Assembly (NCBI RefSeq): GCF_003115775.1
Contig: NZ_QEES01000002.1
Coordinates: 2,604,001 to 2,668,000, forward strand
DNA length: 64,000 nt
Source: Cellulomonas sp. WB94
Lineage (GTDB): Bacteria > Actinomycetota > Actinomycetes > Actinomycetales > Cellulomonadaceae
Direction: 5' to 3'
In this document: positions 8,830-20,100 of the stretch, piece by piece
Layout of the letters: each line of letters begins with the position of its first letter
How positions within the stretch are numbered: position 1 is the stretch's first letter
Notes under the pieces: model-generated
What the model saw: only the letters and a program-made list of their open reading frames with translations
What the model was told of the DNA's origin: nothing
Databases searched by the model: none
Made by a program: the position numbers and the translations under genes

Positions 8830-10326
8830 GTGCCGTACCGCATCGCCACCAGCAGCGTCGTGGGTGTCATCGTGCTGGCCGTGATCGGCGCGTTCATGGG
8901 CCCCCAGTGGGACCCGGTGCCCCTGAACGACCCGCTCGTGGTGGCGAGCTCGTCGACCGCTGTGACGTACGCCCCGCTCGCGCAGACGTACCCGGTGCGC
9001 GAGTCGGTCGTCACGGTGCAGCTCGACGGCACCACGATCGAGGCCCGGATCACCGAGCCGGTCGGGGCGAGCGGACCGCTCCCCGCCGTGGTGTTCGTGC
9101 ACGGCGCCGGGACGGGGGAGTACTCTCGGGCCTTCAAGGCGCAGGCGTCCGCGCTCGCCGCGTCGGGCGTGGTCACGATGGTCCCGAACAAGCGGCTCGA
9201 CACGTACTCGGCCCGGCACCGCGACTACGTCCAGATGGCAGCCGACTACGCCGCGTCCGTGCAGACGCTGCGGCACTGGCCCGGTGTCGCCCCGACGAAG
9301 GTCGGCGTGTACTCCGAGAGCGAGGGTGCCTGGATCGCGCCGGTGATGGCCGCCGACGACCCGGGCCTCGCCTTCGTCGTGTTCGCCTCGGCGCCGGTCG
9401 TCCCGCCGCGGCAGCAGGCCGCGTTCGCGATGGACTCCTACCTGCGCGCCACCGGGGTGCCGAACACCGTGTTCCGCGCGATCCCCCGGGCCGTCGGGAT
9501 GTCGCTGCCCGGCGGCGGCTTCGAGTACTTCGACTTCGACGTCGCCCCCTACCAGCGGCGCATGCACCAGCCGGTGTTCGTGGCCTACGGCGCGCACGAC
9601 GCGTCGATGCCCATGGTCCAGGGTGCCGAGCAGATCATCCGTGACCTGGCGATCGCCGGCAACGGCCAGTACCAGGTCCGCTACTACGCCGGCGCCGACC
9701 ACGGGCTCAAGGTCGACGGGGAGGTCTCGCCCGACTTCCTCCGCGACCTGTCCGGATGGATCCGTGGGCTGCCCGCGACCGCCCAGTCGGTGCCGCAGAT
9801 CGCCGGGGCGACCCCGCACCAGACCTACTGGGCCGCGCCCTCGCCCATGCCGCGCTGGCTCGGCGACGGTGATGCCGTCCTGGCGGTCGTCGCGGGTGCG
9901 GTCGGGCTGCTCGTGCTCGGACCTCTCGTCGGGCTCGGCGTCACGGGATGGCGACGCGTGCGCGGCCGGCCGGTCCGGCACCGGCTCGCGCCCGGGGTCG
10001 CCGGCCGGCTCGGCTGGATCGGTGGGCTCTCGGTCGCGACCGTCGGGGGGCTCGTCTGGTACCTCGTGGCAGTCGCCCGGCTCGCGCTGGACTACGAGCG
10101 CAACTCGGTCATCGTGCAGGGCGGCTGGGTCGGCGTGCGCCTCCTGGGGATCGCCGCCGTCGTGGCGTGCGTGCGGCTCCTCGACCTCGAGCGGCACCCG
10201 CGCCATGACGGGCCGGGCGTCGCGACGGGCGTCTGGGGGCACGTCGTCGTGTGGTCGGTGCTCGCAGGAGCGCTGGTCCTGCTGGTCGTCACCGCGTACT
10301 GGGGGGTGTTCCAGCTCGGGATCTGA
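8830..10326 (+). CDS. Membrane-anchored alpha/beta hydrolase with C-terminal TM helices
   Basis: The protein begins with a membrane helix (SVVGVIVLAVIGAFMG), followed by an extracytoplasmic alpha/beta hydrolase fold. The nucleophile elbow is VYSESEG (second Ser), the acid is probably the Asp of YGAHDASMP, and the His is in AGADHGLK. Three or four further TM helices fill the last ~170 residues. This resembles the dipeptidyl-aminopeptidase/acyl-esterase hydrolases; the substrate is unknown. GTG8830 follows a TACTCT hexamer by four bases and could be leaderless. An in-frame GTG at 8812 is the alternative start. It follows era by about 50 bases and may be a separate unit. Confidence 0.75.
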   Translation: MPYRIATSSVVGVIVLAVIGAFMGPQWDPVPLNDPLVVASSSTAVTYAPLAQTYPVRESVVTVQLDGTTIEARITEPVGASGPLPAVVFVHGAGTGEYSRAFKAQASALAASGVVTMVPNKRLDTYSARHRDYVQMAADYAASVQTLRHWPGVAPTKVGVYSESEGAWIAPVMAADDPGLAFVVFASAPVVPPRQQAAFAMDSYLRATGVPNTVFRAIPRAVGMSLPGGGFEYFDFDVAPYQRRMHQPVFVAYGAHDASMPMVQGAEQIIRDLAIAGNGQYQVRYYAGADHGLKVDGEVSPDFLRDLSGWIRGLPATAQSVPQIAGATPHQTYWAAPSPMPRWLGDGDAVLAVVAGAVGLLVLGPLVGLGVTGWRRVRGRPVRHRLAPGVAGRLGWIGGLSVATVGGLVWYLVAVARLALDYERNSVIVQGGWVGVRLLGIAAVVACVRLLDLERHPRHDGPGVATGVWGHVVVWSVLAGALVLLVVTAYWGVFQLGI

Positions 10327-10431
10327 CCGAGCTGAGGTGTTCCGGCACATCGGTGGCCTCATCTAGGGCACCATGTGCGCCGATAGTCATCGAGGGCGCA
10401 AGGCTGTGCCCGCCGGGGTTGGGGGTGAGCT

Positions 10432-11280
10432 GTGCGGACGTCGTGGGGATCGGCAACGGACCGAGGTCGTGTTCGCGCCGTGAACGAGGACGCCCTGCTG
10501 GCGTACCCGCCGGTGTTCCTCGTGGCCGACGGCATGGGTGGCCACGACGCGGGCGATGTCGCGAGCCGGCTCGCCGTCGAGGAGTTCGCGCAGCTCGCAG
10601 GCCGGACCTCCGCCTCCGCGCACGACGTGCACGCGTGCTTCGAGCGGACCGCCGCGCGGGTCCATGAGGCGTTCGAGGGCCGGGCCGGTGGCACCACGAT
10701 CGCGGGTGTCGCGGTCGCCGAGGAGGCCGACGGGTCCTACTGGCTCGTGTTCAACGTCGGCGACTCCCGCGTGTACCGCTGGGCGTCGGGCACGCTCACG
10801 CAGATCAGCGTCGACCACTCGGTGGTCCAGGAGCTCGTCGACCACGGCGAGCTCGCGCCCGAGCTGGCCGGCACCCACCCCGAGCGCCACGTCCTCACGC
10901 GCGCGATCGCGACCGGCTCCGCGCTCGAGCCGGACTACTGGCTCATCCCGGCCGGACCGCACGACCGCATCCTGGTGTGCTCCGACGGTCTGACGCGCGA
11001 GGTTCCCGACGAGGTCATCGCCGAGGTGCTGGGGCAGTGCAGCGACCCGCAGGAAGCCGCGCAGCTCCTCGTGCAGCGTGCGATCGAGGCTGGCGGACGG
11101 GACAACGTGAGCACCGTGGTCGTCGACGTCGCCACGACGAGCGCCGGTGCGTCCGACGCGTACACGACCGTGCCGCGCCCGGCGGGGCAGTCCGGTCCCG
11201 GCGCCGCCACGGGAACCTGGGACGAGATGCTCGACGGCGCGACGGTGCCGCGAGCGACGACGACGGAGGTCGAGCTGTGA
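10432..11280 (+). CDS. PP2C-family Ser/Thr protein phosphatase
   Basis: This enzyme dephosphorylates Ser/Thr residues with two metal ions. The 282-aa protein carries the PP2C motifs in order: SATDRGRVRAVNEDALL, VFLVADGMGGHDAGDVAS, GGTTIAGVAV, NVGDSRVYRW, DHSVVQELVDHGEL, LTRAIATG, ILVCSDGLTREV and GRDNVSTVVVDV. The metal-binding Asp residues are intact. A roughly 40-residue tail follows the catalytic domain. There is no TM helix, so it should be cytosolic. It is the first gene of a string of overlapping genes (GTGA overlap with the FHA gene), and likely opposes the kinase two genes downstream. GTG start with GGGGGTGAG upstream. Confidence 0.94.
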   Translation: MRTSWGSATDRGRVRAVNEDALLAYPPVFLVADGMGGHDAGDVASRLAVEEFAQLAGRTSASAHDVHACFERTAARVHEAFEGRAGGTTIAGVAVAEEADGSYWLVFNVGDSRVYRWASGTLTQISVDHSVVQELVDHGELAPELAGTHPERHVLTRAIATGSALEPDYWLIPAGPHDRILVCSDGLTREVPDEVIAEVLGQCSDPQEAAQLLVQRAIEAGGRDNVSTVVVDVATTSAGASDAYTTVPRPAGQSGPGAATGTWDEMLDGATVPRATTTEVEL

Positions 11281-12518
11281 TCGTGCCCGAGTACATGCCG
11301 GGGGACTGGCACGCGGTGGTCGCCGGAGGCGTCGTCGCACTCCTCGCGCCGTCCACGCCGTCCGACGTGGTGCGCGCCGTCTGGGCGGCCGTTCCCGCGC
11401 AGGGCGGTCTCGCCGATCAGCTCGAGGCTCTGCTCGCGGGAGGGATCGCGCGGCTGCAACCCTTCGCGCTCGTGGATCTCTCGGGCGGGCGCGTGCACGC
11501 CGCGCTTCGCGGCGGTGTCGAGATCGAGGTCCGTGGCACCGACGGCGCGCGGGTGCTGAGCGCCGGTGAGGTCACGACGTGGTCCGAGCGCGTCGCCGAG
11601 GGGGCCGACGAGGTGACGATCCGCGTGGTCGGCACGCCGTGGACGCCCGGGCTCGCGCTGCCCGTGGTCAGCGGCGTCGTGCGTGCGTCCGTCGTGCGGG
11701 TGCCGCTCGCTGCACGCGATGCGGCGGTCGCGGAGCCCGCTTCCGTCGATGACACGGTCGAGGACGCGCCGGTCGACGTGCGCGTCGAGACGCCCGACGG
11801 GACGCCTGACGGGACGCCCGGCGACGCGCTCGCCGGCCCCGGCGCCGACAGCCTCCCGACCCACGACCCGGTGCCCGGCGCGCGCGACCTGATCGACCAC
11901 GTCCCCGCGGGCGACGAGTCCGAGTCGCTGCGCCGCGAGCTCGACGCCGCGTGGAACCTTCCGAGCAGCACCGAGGTCGTCGCGCAGGTCGTGGCCGAGG
12001 CCGAGGCGGCGCTCGACTCCGGCTCGCTCGGCCAGGTCGAGGACACCGTGGTCCCGGACGACCACGACGGCATGACCATCCTCTCGAGCGACCTCCAGAC
12101 GATCCGCCACCAGCTGCCGTCGTGGGCGGGCGACGAGGTCCCTGGTCCGTTCCGCGTCGCTGCGCCGCAGCTGGCACCCCCGGCGAAGCTCGTCCTGTCG
12201 ACCGGTCAGGTCGTCTCTGTCGACCGCTCGGTGCTGCTCGGTCGCGCCCCCCAGGTCTCGCGCGTGACGAACCGCGACCTCCCGCGCCTCGTCACGCTGC
12301 CGAGCCCGCAGCAGGACATCTCGCGGACGCACGCCGAGGTGCGCGCGGACGGCGACGACGTGCTCGTCACCGACCTGCACTCGACCAACGGGACTCTCGT
12401 GACGCGACCGGGTGACCCCGCGAGGCAGCTGGCGCCGGGCGAGGCGACGGTCATCGAGCACGGCGAGGTCGTCGACCTCGGTGACGGTGTGACGTTCACG
12501 GTGGAGCGGGGTGCGTGA
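11277..12518 (+). CDS. FHA-domain protein with long acidic linker
   Basis: This 413-aa protein has an uncharacterised N-terminal domain (residues ~1-150), a Pro/Asp/Thr-rich disordered middle and a C-terminal FHA phosphothreonine-binding domain (~305-410). The FHA signature is complete: LLGRAP, SRTHAEV, LHSTNGT. A segment at about 260-270 reads EDTVVPDDHDGMTILS. Thr residues in such acidic settings could be targets of the adjacent kinase (inference). The GTG at 11277 is chosen because GGAGG lies 7 bases upstream and it overlaps the phosphatase stop as GTGA. It also overlaps the kinase start by GTGA. Likely a phospho-dependent adaptor. Confidence 0.88.
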   Translation: MIVPEYMPGDWHAVVAGGVVALLAPSTPSDVVRAVWAAVPAQGGLADQLEALLAGGIARLQPFALVDLSGGRVHAALRGGVEIEVRGTDGARVLSAGEVTTWSERVAEGADEVTIRVVGTPWTPGLALPVVSGVVRASVVRVPLAARDAAVAEPASVDDTVEDAPVDVRVETPDGTPDGTPGDALAGPGADSLPTHDPVPGARDLIDHVPAGDESESLRRELDAAWNLPSSTEVVAQVVAEAEAALDSGSLGQVEDTVVPDDHDGMTILSSDLQTIRHQLPSWAGDEVPGPFRVAAPQLAPPAKLVLSTGQVVSVDRSVLLGRAPQVSRVTNRDLPRLVTLPSPQQDISRTHAEVRADGDDVLVTDLHSTNGTLVTRPGDPARQLAPGEATVIEHGEVVDLGDGVTFTVERGA

Positions 12519-14182
12519 CAGCACGACGTGAGGCATCGGCGCCACCCCGGATCGCCGGGCACCGGTTCATCCGGGTGCTCGGGCTCGGCGGGTTCGCTGA
12601 CGTCTTCCTGTACGAGCAGGACATGCCGCGCCGCGCCGTCGCGGTCAAGGTGCTCCTCGCCGGCTCGTTGCACGGCGACGCGCGGACCCGGTTCCAGACC
12701 GAGGCCAACGTCATGGCGCGGCTCTCGCACCACCCGTCGATCGTCACGATCCACCAGGCCGAGATCGCCGACGACGGCCGCCCGTACATCGTCATGGAGT
12801 ACTGCTCGGGGGCCGGTCTCGCGGAGCGGTACCGCCGCGAGCGGATCTCGGTCGAGGAGGCGCTGCGCATCGGGGTCCGCCTGGGCTCGGCGGTCGAGAC
12901 CGCCCACCGCGCTGGGGTCCTGCACCGGGACATCAAGCCCGCGAACGTCCTGACGACCGACTTCGGCTGGCCGGCCCTCACGGACTTCGGGATCGCGTCG
13001 TCCCCCGGCTCGGGGGAGGGTGCTGCGGTCGGGATGTCGATCCCGTGGTCGCCGCCCGAGCTGCTCGCCCCGCACCCGACCGGTGACGTGCGCTCCGACG
13101 TGTACTCCCTGGCCGCCACCGTCTACTCGTTGCTCGCGGGGCGCACGCCGTTCGAGGTGCCGGGCGCGCGCAACGGCGCCGCCGACCTCGTCGGGCGGAT
13201 CGAGCGCGAGCCGCTCCCCGTGACCGGGCGGGGCGACGTGCCGCCCTCGCTCCAGGCCGCGCTCGCGTGCGCGATGGAGAAGGCGCCGGAGCGCCGGTAC
13301 CCGAGCGCGGCCGGTCTCGCGCGTGCGCTCCAGCAGGTCGAGGCCGAGCTGGGGCTCCCGGTGACGCCGCTCGACCTGAACGACGACGCCCAGACCGGGG
13401 CGTCTCGCGGCTGGCGCGCGTTCGGGTCGGCTGCGTCCGGCACGGGCCCCGGCACCGGCTCGGGCACGGCGGTGGACGACGACGCGACGCGGCTGCGCCC
13501 GGTCGTCAGCATCGACCCGCGCGACCCCCTCGCCCTGCCCCGACGCACCGACCTCATGCGCGACGACCTCATGCGCGACGACCTCACGCGCGACGACCTC
13601 ACGCGCGACGAGGGCCCGCGGCTGCGCCCGATCGTCACCGTCGACCCCGGGCCGGGCGAGGCGCCGGCACCGCAGGCTGCGCACCGGGCCGCGCCGGTCG
13701 TGCGCCACGTCGCGGCGGGAGGAGCGCACGCCCAGCCGGGGGGAGCGCCGTCGAGCGGGTCCCGCGGCCGCCGGGTGGTCGCGATCGTCGCAGCGGCGCT
13801 CGTGGTGACGGTGACGGTCGTCGCCCTCGTGGTGAACCTGCGCGGCGCGCCGAACGGACTGCCGACCGCTGAGGCGACCTCGGGGTTCGGCGCACAGGGC
13901 GTCGGCGGTGTCGTCGCCGTCGTGCCGTCGCCGACAGGGCTCACGGGCGTGCGGATGGGCGACGGCTCGGTCAGCTTCACCTGGGTCAACCCCGAGCCTG
14001 CGACCGGCGACCAGTACCTCTGGGGTGTCCGGTCGGCGACCGGTGAGCCGGCCCTCGCGCTCCTCGCCGAGCCGACCGTGACGGTGCCCCCCGGCGCCGG
14101 GGGGCAGGTGTGCATCGAGGTGTCGATCGTGCGTGCCGACCGCAGCGCGTCGGCGCGGCCGGCGGAGGTCTGCGTCGGGTGA
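12515..14182 (+). CDS. Membrane Ser/Thr protein kinase (PknB-like fold)
   Basis: The 555-aa protein has an N-terminal kinase domain (residues ~12-290). Visible elements are a glycine loop reading LGLGGFADVF, the lysine in VAVKVLL, catalytic loop HRDIKPANV, DFG in LTDFGIA and the SIPWSPPEL activation-segment end. A low-complexity linker with two RLRP-V/I-V-x-DP boxes and a four-copy 15-bp repeat follows. One TM helix (~420-443, VVAIVAAALVVTVTVVALVV) leads to a ~110-residue Fn3-like external domain. This is a sensor-kinase layout: kinase inside, ligand domain outside. It is coupled by GTGA overlaps to the FHA gene before it and the giant surface-protein gene after it. Confidence 0.93.
   Translation: MTARREASAPPRIAGHRFIRVLGLGGFADVFLYEQDMPRRAVAVKVLLAGSLHGDARTRFQTEANVMARLSHHPSIVTIHQAEIADDGRPYIVMEYCSGAGLAERYRRERISVEEALRIGVRLGSAVETAHRAGVLHRDIKPANVLTTDFGWPALTDFGIASSPGSGEGAAVGMSIPWSPPELLAPHPTGDVRSDVYSLAATVYSLLAGRTPFEVPGARNGAADLVGRIEREPLPVTGRGDVPPSLQAALACAMEKAPERRYPSAAGLARALQQVEAELGLPVTPLDLNDDAQTGASRGWRAFGSAASGTGPGTGSGTAVDDDATRLRPVVSIDPRDPLALPRRTDLMRDDLMRDDLTRDDLTRDEGPRLRPIVTVDPGPGEAPAPQAAHRAAPVVRHVAAGGAHAQPGGAPSSGSRGRRVVAIVAAALVVTVTVVALVVNLRGAPNGLPTAEATSGFGAQGVGGVVAVVPSPTGLTGVRMGDGSVSFTWVNPEPATGDQYLWGVRSATGEPALALLAEPTVTVPPGAGGQVCIEVSIVRADRSASARPAEVCVG
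13550..13609 (+). repeat. 15-bp tandem repeat x4 inside the kinase linker
   Basis: Four consecutive 15-mers, GACCTCATGCGCGAC twice and then GACCTCACGCGCGAC twice, encode DLMRD DLMRD DLTRD DLTRD. The repeat length keeps frame, so copy-number change would lengthen or shorten the juxtamembrane linker without breaking the kinase. Confidence 0.95.
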
Positions 14183-17100
14183 ACCTCTCCACGTTCCGCC
14201 GCCGCTCGGCGTCCGCAGCCGCCGTGGTCACGGTGCCGGCCGTCGTCGCCGTGCTCGCGCTCCTGAACCCGGGCTTCCCGCTCGCGCGCGTCGACCTCAA
14301 CGACGGCGGTGTGTGGCTCACGGCCACGAGCTCGCTCCAGCTGGGTCGTTTCAACGCGCAGGTCGAGGAGCTCAACGCCGGCCTCGTCGCCGCGGGGACG
14401 ACGTTCGACGTGCTCCAGGACGCGGGTGACGTGCTGCTCGTCGAGCCGGGCACGGTCTCGGTCGTCGACCCGGCGAGCGTGACGCTGACGACGCGGGCGA
14501 CCGTGCCGACGGGCGCCGTGACGCAGATGGCGGCGGGTACCGTCGCGGTTCTCGGCCCCGACGGGTCGGCCTGGGTCCGCGCGGTCCGCGACCTCGGTGC
14601 GCTGCGGGCCGGGTCGGACGTGCCGGAGCTCGCCCTGGGCGACGGCGGCACCGTCGCCGTCAGCCGGGACGGCGTTGTCCTCGGCGTCGCGGGCGACAGC
14701 GGCGGCACGACGAGGGTCGACCTCGTGGACGGCCGGCCCGTCCTCGAGCAGCTCGGCACGCTCGGTGCGGGCGTCGACCAGCTCACGACCGTCGGTGACG
14801 AACCCGTGGGTCTCGAGGGCAGCACGCTGCGGACGCTGCACGGGAGCGTCGAGCTCGACGGGGCGGGTCTCGTCCTGCAGCAGCCAGGCCCGCGCGCCGA
14901 CCGCGTCCTCGTCGCGAGCACCACCGCGCTGCTCGAGGTCCCGCTCGACGGCGGTCCGGTCGTCGAGCACCGGACGACGGGCTCGGGGAAGCCCGCCGCC
15001 CCCGTCGCGCTCGACGGCTGCATCCATGCGGCCTGGGCCACCGGGACGGGCAGCTACCTGCGCGTGTGCGACGGCGCGGCACCCCAGGTGCTCGACCTCG
15101 AGGGGATGACGACGGCCGACGCGCTGACGTTCCGGGTGAACCGGCACGTCGTCGTCCTCAACGACACGCTGCGCGGCCGGATGTGGATGCCGCAGCAGGA
15201 CTCGGCGCTCCGCAAGCCGAACTGGTCGGACTTCGTCCCTGACCCGCAGCCCACCGACCAGCCGAACGACGCGAGCGGGTCGACGACCACCCAGGACCTC
15301 GTCACGGAGTGCAGCAGCCAGGCGGCCAGCCCGACCGCGAGCGACGACGAGTTCGGGGTCCGCCGCGGACGCACGACGATCCTGCCGGTCATCGACAACG
15401 ACTCGTCCTCGGACTGCGGCATCCTCGCGATCTCCGAGTTCGACCAGGTGCCTGCCCAGTTCGGCCGGCTCGAGTCGATCTACGGGGGGCGCGCGCTCCA
15501 GCTCACCGTGGCGGACGGCGCCACGGGCACCGTGAGCTTCGTCTACACGATCTCCGACGGACGAGGCACCAGCGCGCCGTCGACGGCGCGCGTGCAGCTC
15601 ACGATCCACGACCCGGCCTCGAACGGTGCACCCACGCAGGTGCGGACCGGTGCGCTCAAGGTCGAGCTCGGCGGCCAGGCCGAGTACAGCGCGCTGGCCG
15701 ACTTCGTCGATCCGGACGGCGACGACCTCGTCCTCGTGGGGGCGAGCGCAGAGACGGGGACCGTCCGGTTCCGGCAGGACGGCACGGTGACGTACCTCGC
15801 GGACGATGGTGCCCTGGGCCGGACGACAGTGCATCTCGTCGTCTCGGACGGCACCGAGACCGCCCAGGGGGAGATCGAGGTCGACGTGCGCGCCGCCGGC
15901 TCGCTCGCACCTCGCATCGACCCGGTGCACGCCGTCACGTACGTCGGCCTGTCGGTGCTGGTGCAGCCGCTCCTGGCGGTGCGCAGCTCGTCGGACGAGC
16001 CGGTCCGGCTCGCGGGGGTCGACGAGGTCGCGGGCACGACGATCACCCCCGACCTCACGACGGGCACGTTCACGTTCAGCGCGAGCCGTCCGGGGACCTA
16101 CTACGTGCCGTTCACAGTCGCGGCGCCCCCTCAGCAGGCGAGCGGGCTCGCGCGGATCGACGTCCGCGAGTGGCCCGCGGAGGTCCAGGCCCCCGTGGCG
16201 GTCCGCGACCGCGCCTACCTGCCGGCCGGCGGCGAGGTCACGATCGACCCGCTGGCCAACGACGTCGACCTCGCGGGTGGCGTCCTCGTGCTGCAGTCGG
16301 TCGAGGCTCCGCCCGATGGGGGGCTCCGGCTCGCGGTGCTCGGCCACCAGCTCGTCCAGATCACGTCGGCCCGCACGCTGACCAGCCCGGTCACCGTGCG
16401 GTACGTCGTCTCGAACGGCGCGGCGGAGACGGTCGGCGAGATCGCCGTCTACCCGGTTCCGCCGTCGGCCTCGCAGCAGGCGCCGGTCGTGGCGAACGTC
16501 GAGGTGAGCGTCCGCACGGGCGGGGTCGTCACGATCCCCGTGCTCGACACCGCGTACGACCCCGACGGCGACCACCTCACGCTCGTCCCGACGCTCGCCG
16601 AGCCGCTCGGCCCGGGCCAGGGCCTGCTGTTCGTGTCCGGCGACGTCCTGCGGTACCAGGCGCCGTCGACGACGCTCACGGCGCACGCGACGTTCATCGT
16701 CAAGGACTCGATCGGGAACGGCACAGCGGCGACCGTGACCGTGCGCGTGCACGCCTCGGACGCGGCGACCAAGGCCCCGCCGCGCCCGCACGACCTGACC
16801 GCGCGCGCGTTCGAGGGCGACACCATCCGGATCCCGGTCCCCGTCGTCGGCATCGACGACGACGGGGACGGCATCACGCTGCTCGGCGCGGCCGCCGCGC
16901 CGACGCGGGGTCGCATCGTCGACGTGGGCGCCGACTACCTCGAGTACCAGGCGCTGCCCGGTGAGACGGGTACCGACACCTTCACGTACGCCGTCGAGGA
17001 CTGGGTCGGTCAGCGGGCGGTCGCCACGGTCCGGGTCGGGATCAGCCCACGGCCGACGGCCGTCGCGCAGGTCGTCGCCCGCAACGACGACGTGACGGTC

Positions 17101-20100
17101 AGGCCCGGCCAGCTGGTCGAGGTCCGCGTGCTCGCGAACGACGTGGACTCGAGCGGTGGCGCGCTCTCGCTGGCGGCCGAGCTGGAGATGGCGGCCGGCA
17201 CCGACGCCCACGTCGAGGGCCGCCGGATCATCGTGCAGGCGCCCGAGGCTCCCGGTGTCCTGCAGATCGCCTACACCGTGACGAACGCGCGCGGGGGACG
17301 GGACACCGGGATCCTCACGGTGAGCGTGGCGGACGACGCCGAGGTGCTGCCGCCGGTCGCGAAGGACGTCGTCGTGCCGCCGATCGACACGCTGGGACGG
17401 CAGAGCATCGAGGTCGACGTGCTCGCCGTCGCACAGAACCCGAGCGGCCCGCTCAGCGATCTCGCGGTGTCCGTGCCGTCGTTCGCAGCCGACGTGGCGA
17501 CCGTGACGGCGGCGGGTCGCGTCGTCGTGACGCTGGTCGACCACGCCCAGACGGTGCCGTACCTGCTCACGAACACCGATCCGCGCGCGGGCGGCGTGAG
17601 CACCTACGCGTTCATCAGCGTTCCCGCGCTCGGCTTCTTCCCGCCGACCAACCGCCCGAAGGCGCCCGAGCTGCGCGTCGCGTCGGGCCAGCTGCTGGTG
17701 ATCAGGCTCGACGAGCAGGTCCAGGTCGCGCCCGGTCGCACCGCGACCGTCGCCGACCCGACCGCCGTGACGGCGACGAAGTCCGACAACTCCGCCCTCG
17801 TGCGGGACGCGTCAACCCTCGTCTACACGTCCGCGCCCGGGTATGCCGGCCCGGCGTCGATCACCGTGCCGGTCACGGACCGCACCGGGAGCGGCGACAC
17901 CACGGGACGCACGTCGCTGCTCACCCTGTCGATCACGGTCTACGCGGTCGACGACCACCCCCGACGTTCGGCCCCGCGATCGTCGACCTCGCGCCGGGCG
18001 AGGCCGCCGTCAGCGTCGACCTGCACGCCTTCACCACGGGGCCCCAGGGCGCCACCGCGAGCACGGAGTACTACAGCTACCGGCTCACGTCCGCGGTCCC
18101 GGCGGGGTTCACGGCGACGCTCACGGGCAGCGTGCTCGTCGTCAGCGCCGCACGCACGACCGCCAAGGGCACCGTCGGACCCCTCAAGCTGACGCTCGGC
18201 TACGGCCTCGCCGGCTCGATGGATGCCGAGGTCGACCTGCACGTCATCGCGAGCACGCGCCCCACGGCGCGTGTCGTCGACCGCACGGTGCTCGACGGCG
18301 TGCAGGGTCGCGACGTGGTCGTCGACGTGCTCGCCGGTGCGTTCAACCCGTTCCCGGACTCCGCACTGACCGTCGTCGGCGCGACCGTCGAGACACCGGG
18401 CTCGGGGGTCGCGACGTCGACGTCGAGCACCGTGACGGTGCGCCCCGACGCCGCGTTCGTCGGGCAGATGGTGACGCGTTTCCGCGTGGCGGACTCGACC
18501 GGGGACCCCGCGCGCGAGGTCGAGGGGCGGGTCACCGTCGTCGTGCGCGGGCGGCCCGACGCCCCCAAGGCCCCGCGGGTCGTCGAGTCGCGCGACGCCA
18601 CCGTGGTGCTCGCATGGGATGCGCCCGACAACCGCGGCGAGCCCATCACCGGGTACCGGGTGACGGCGATCTCGGCCGCCGGCCAGCTCGTGCGCGCGTG
18701 CGTGAGCACGACCTGCACCATCGACAACCTCACCAACGACACCGAGTACACGTTCACGGTGGCCGCGCAGAACGCCGTCGACTGGTCCGACCCGAGCCCC
18801 GCGTCCGCGCCCGCCCGGCCCGACGCGGTCCCCGACGCACCCGACGCGCCGTCGTTGACGTTCGGCGACCAGGCGATCACCGCCGCGTGGTCGACCCCGA
18901 CCAGTGCCGGCTCGGCCGTTCAGCGCTACGACGTCGAGATCACGCCGGCGCCCCGCACCGGCCCCGCGACCAACTCGACCTCCGGCACCACCGCGACGTT
19001 CGGCGCGCTCGACAACGGCACCGCGTACACCGTGCGGGTGCGCGCGTACAACAGGTTGACGACGGCGGGCCCGTGGAGCGCGTCGTCCACGGCGATGCGC
19101 CCCGCGGGCGTCCCCGGCGCTCCGGTGGTCAGCGCGCAGCGCGTGGAGGATCCGCTCGGCGGCCAGATCACCGTCGCGTGGACGGTGCCGTCCGGCAACG
19201 GCGACGACGGCCTCACGTACGGGCTCGTGATCTCGGGCGGACCGGGCTCCGGCACGGCTGTGCTGACCGACCCTGCTGCGACGTCCTACGCGTTCCGAGG
19301 GGCAGCGAACGGTGTCGCCTACACGTTCGCGGTCCGGGCGACGAACAAGGCGGGGACAGGCGCAGCCGGGACGGTTGTCAGCTCGACGTTCGGCGTGCCC
19401 GGCGCCGTCGCCGTACCGACGGCGACCGCCGACCCCGGTCAGGGTGCCGTCCGGGTCGACTGGGTGGCGCCCGCCAGCGACGGCGGGTCGCCCGTGACCC
19501 ACTACCTCGTGCAGACCGTGGGGGGCGCGCAGGTCGACGTCCCCAGCGACCCGACGACGACGACGATCACGGGCCTGACCGGCGGCACGACGTACGCGTT
19601 CAGTGTCCAGGCGTGCAACGTGGCGGGCTGCAGCGGCGCGTGGAGCCCGTCGGCATGGGCCACCGCGACGACCGCGCCGGGGGCCGCGACCGGCGTCACG
19701 CTCGCCGACCCCGCGCTCGACGGCCAGAACCGGCCGACCTCCATCGCCGCGTCGTGGGCAGCGCCCGCCGACTGGGGTGGGGGACCGGTCAAGCAGTACC
19801 GGTACCGGTTCTACGTCGCGGGTCAGGGCTACCTCACGGACTGGACGTCGACGTCCGACACATCGGCGAAGACCGACCTCAACGGCAGCTGGTTCGCCGC
19901 GGTCGGGTCTGGAACGACCGAGGTGCGCATCGAGGTGGTCACGTCGAACGGCGACGCGCGGGGCCCGGTCGCGCAGACGAGCCGGAGCTTCTCGCGTGCC
20001 CGTGAACCCGGACTCGTCACAGGCTTGGTGCTGACCTCACCGGCGGGGTCGAACCGTGTGACCGCCACGTGGGACGAGCTGTCCCCGAGCGAGAACGGTG

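Noticed and set aside
13123-17544. 1473-codon open frame on the minus strand
   Set aside because: It mirrors the kinase and giant surface-protein genes. Composition is Arg/Val/Asp/His-rich with no domain pattern, typical of antisense frames in high-GC DNA.
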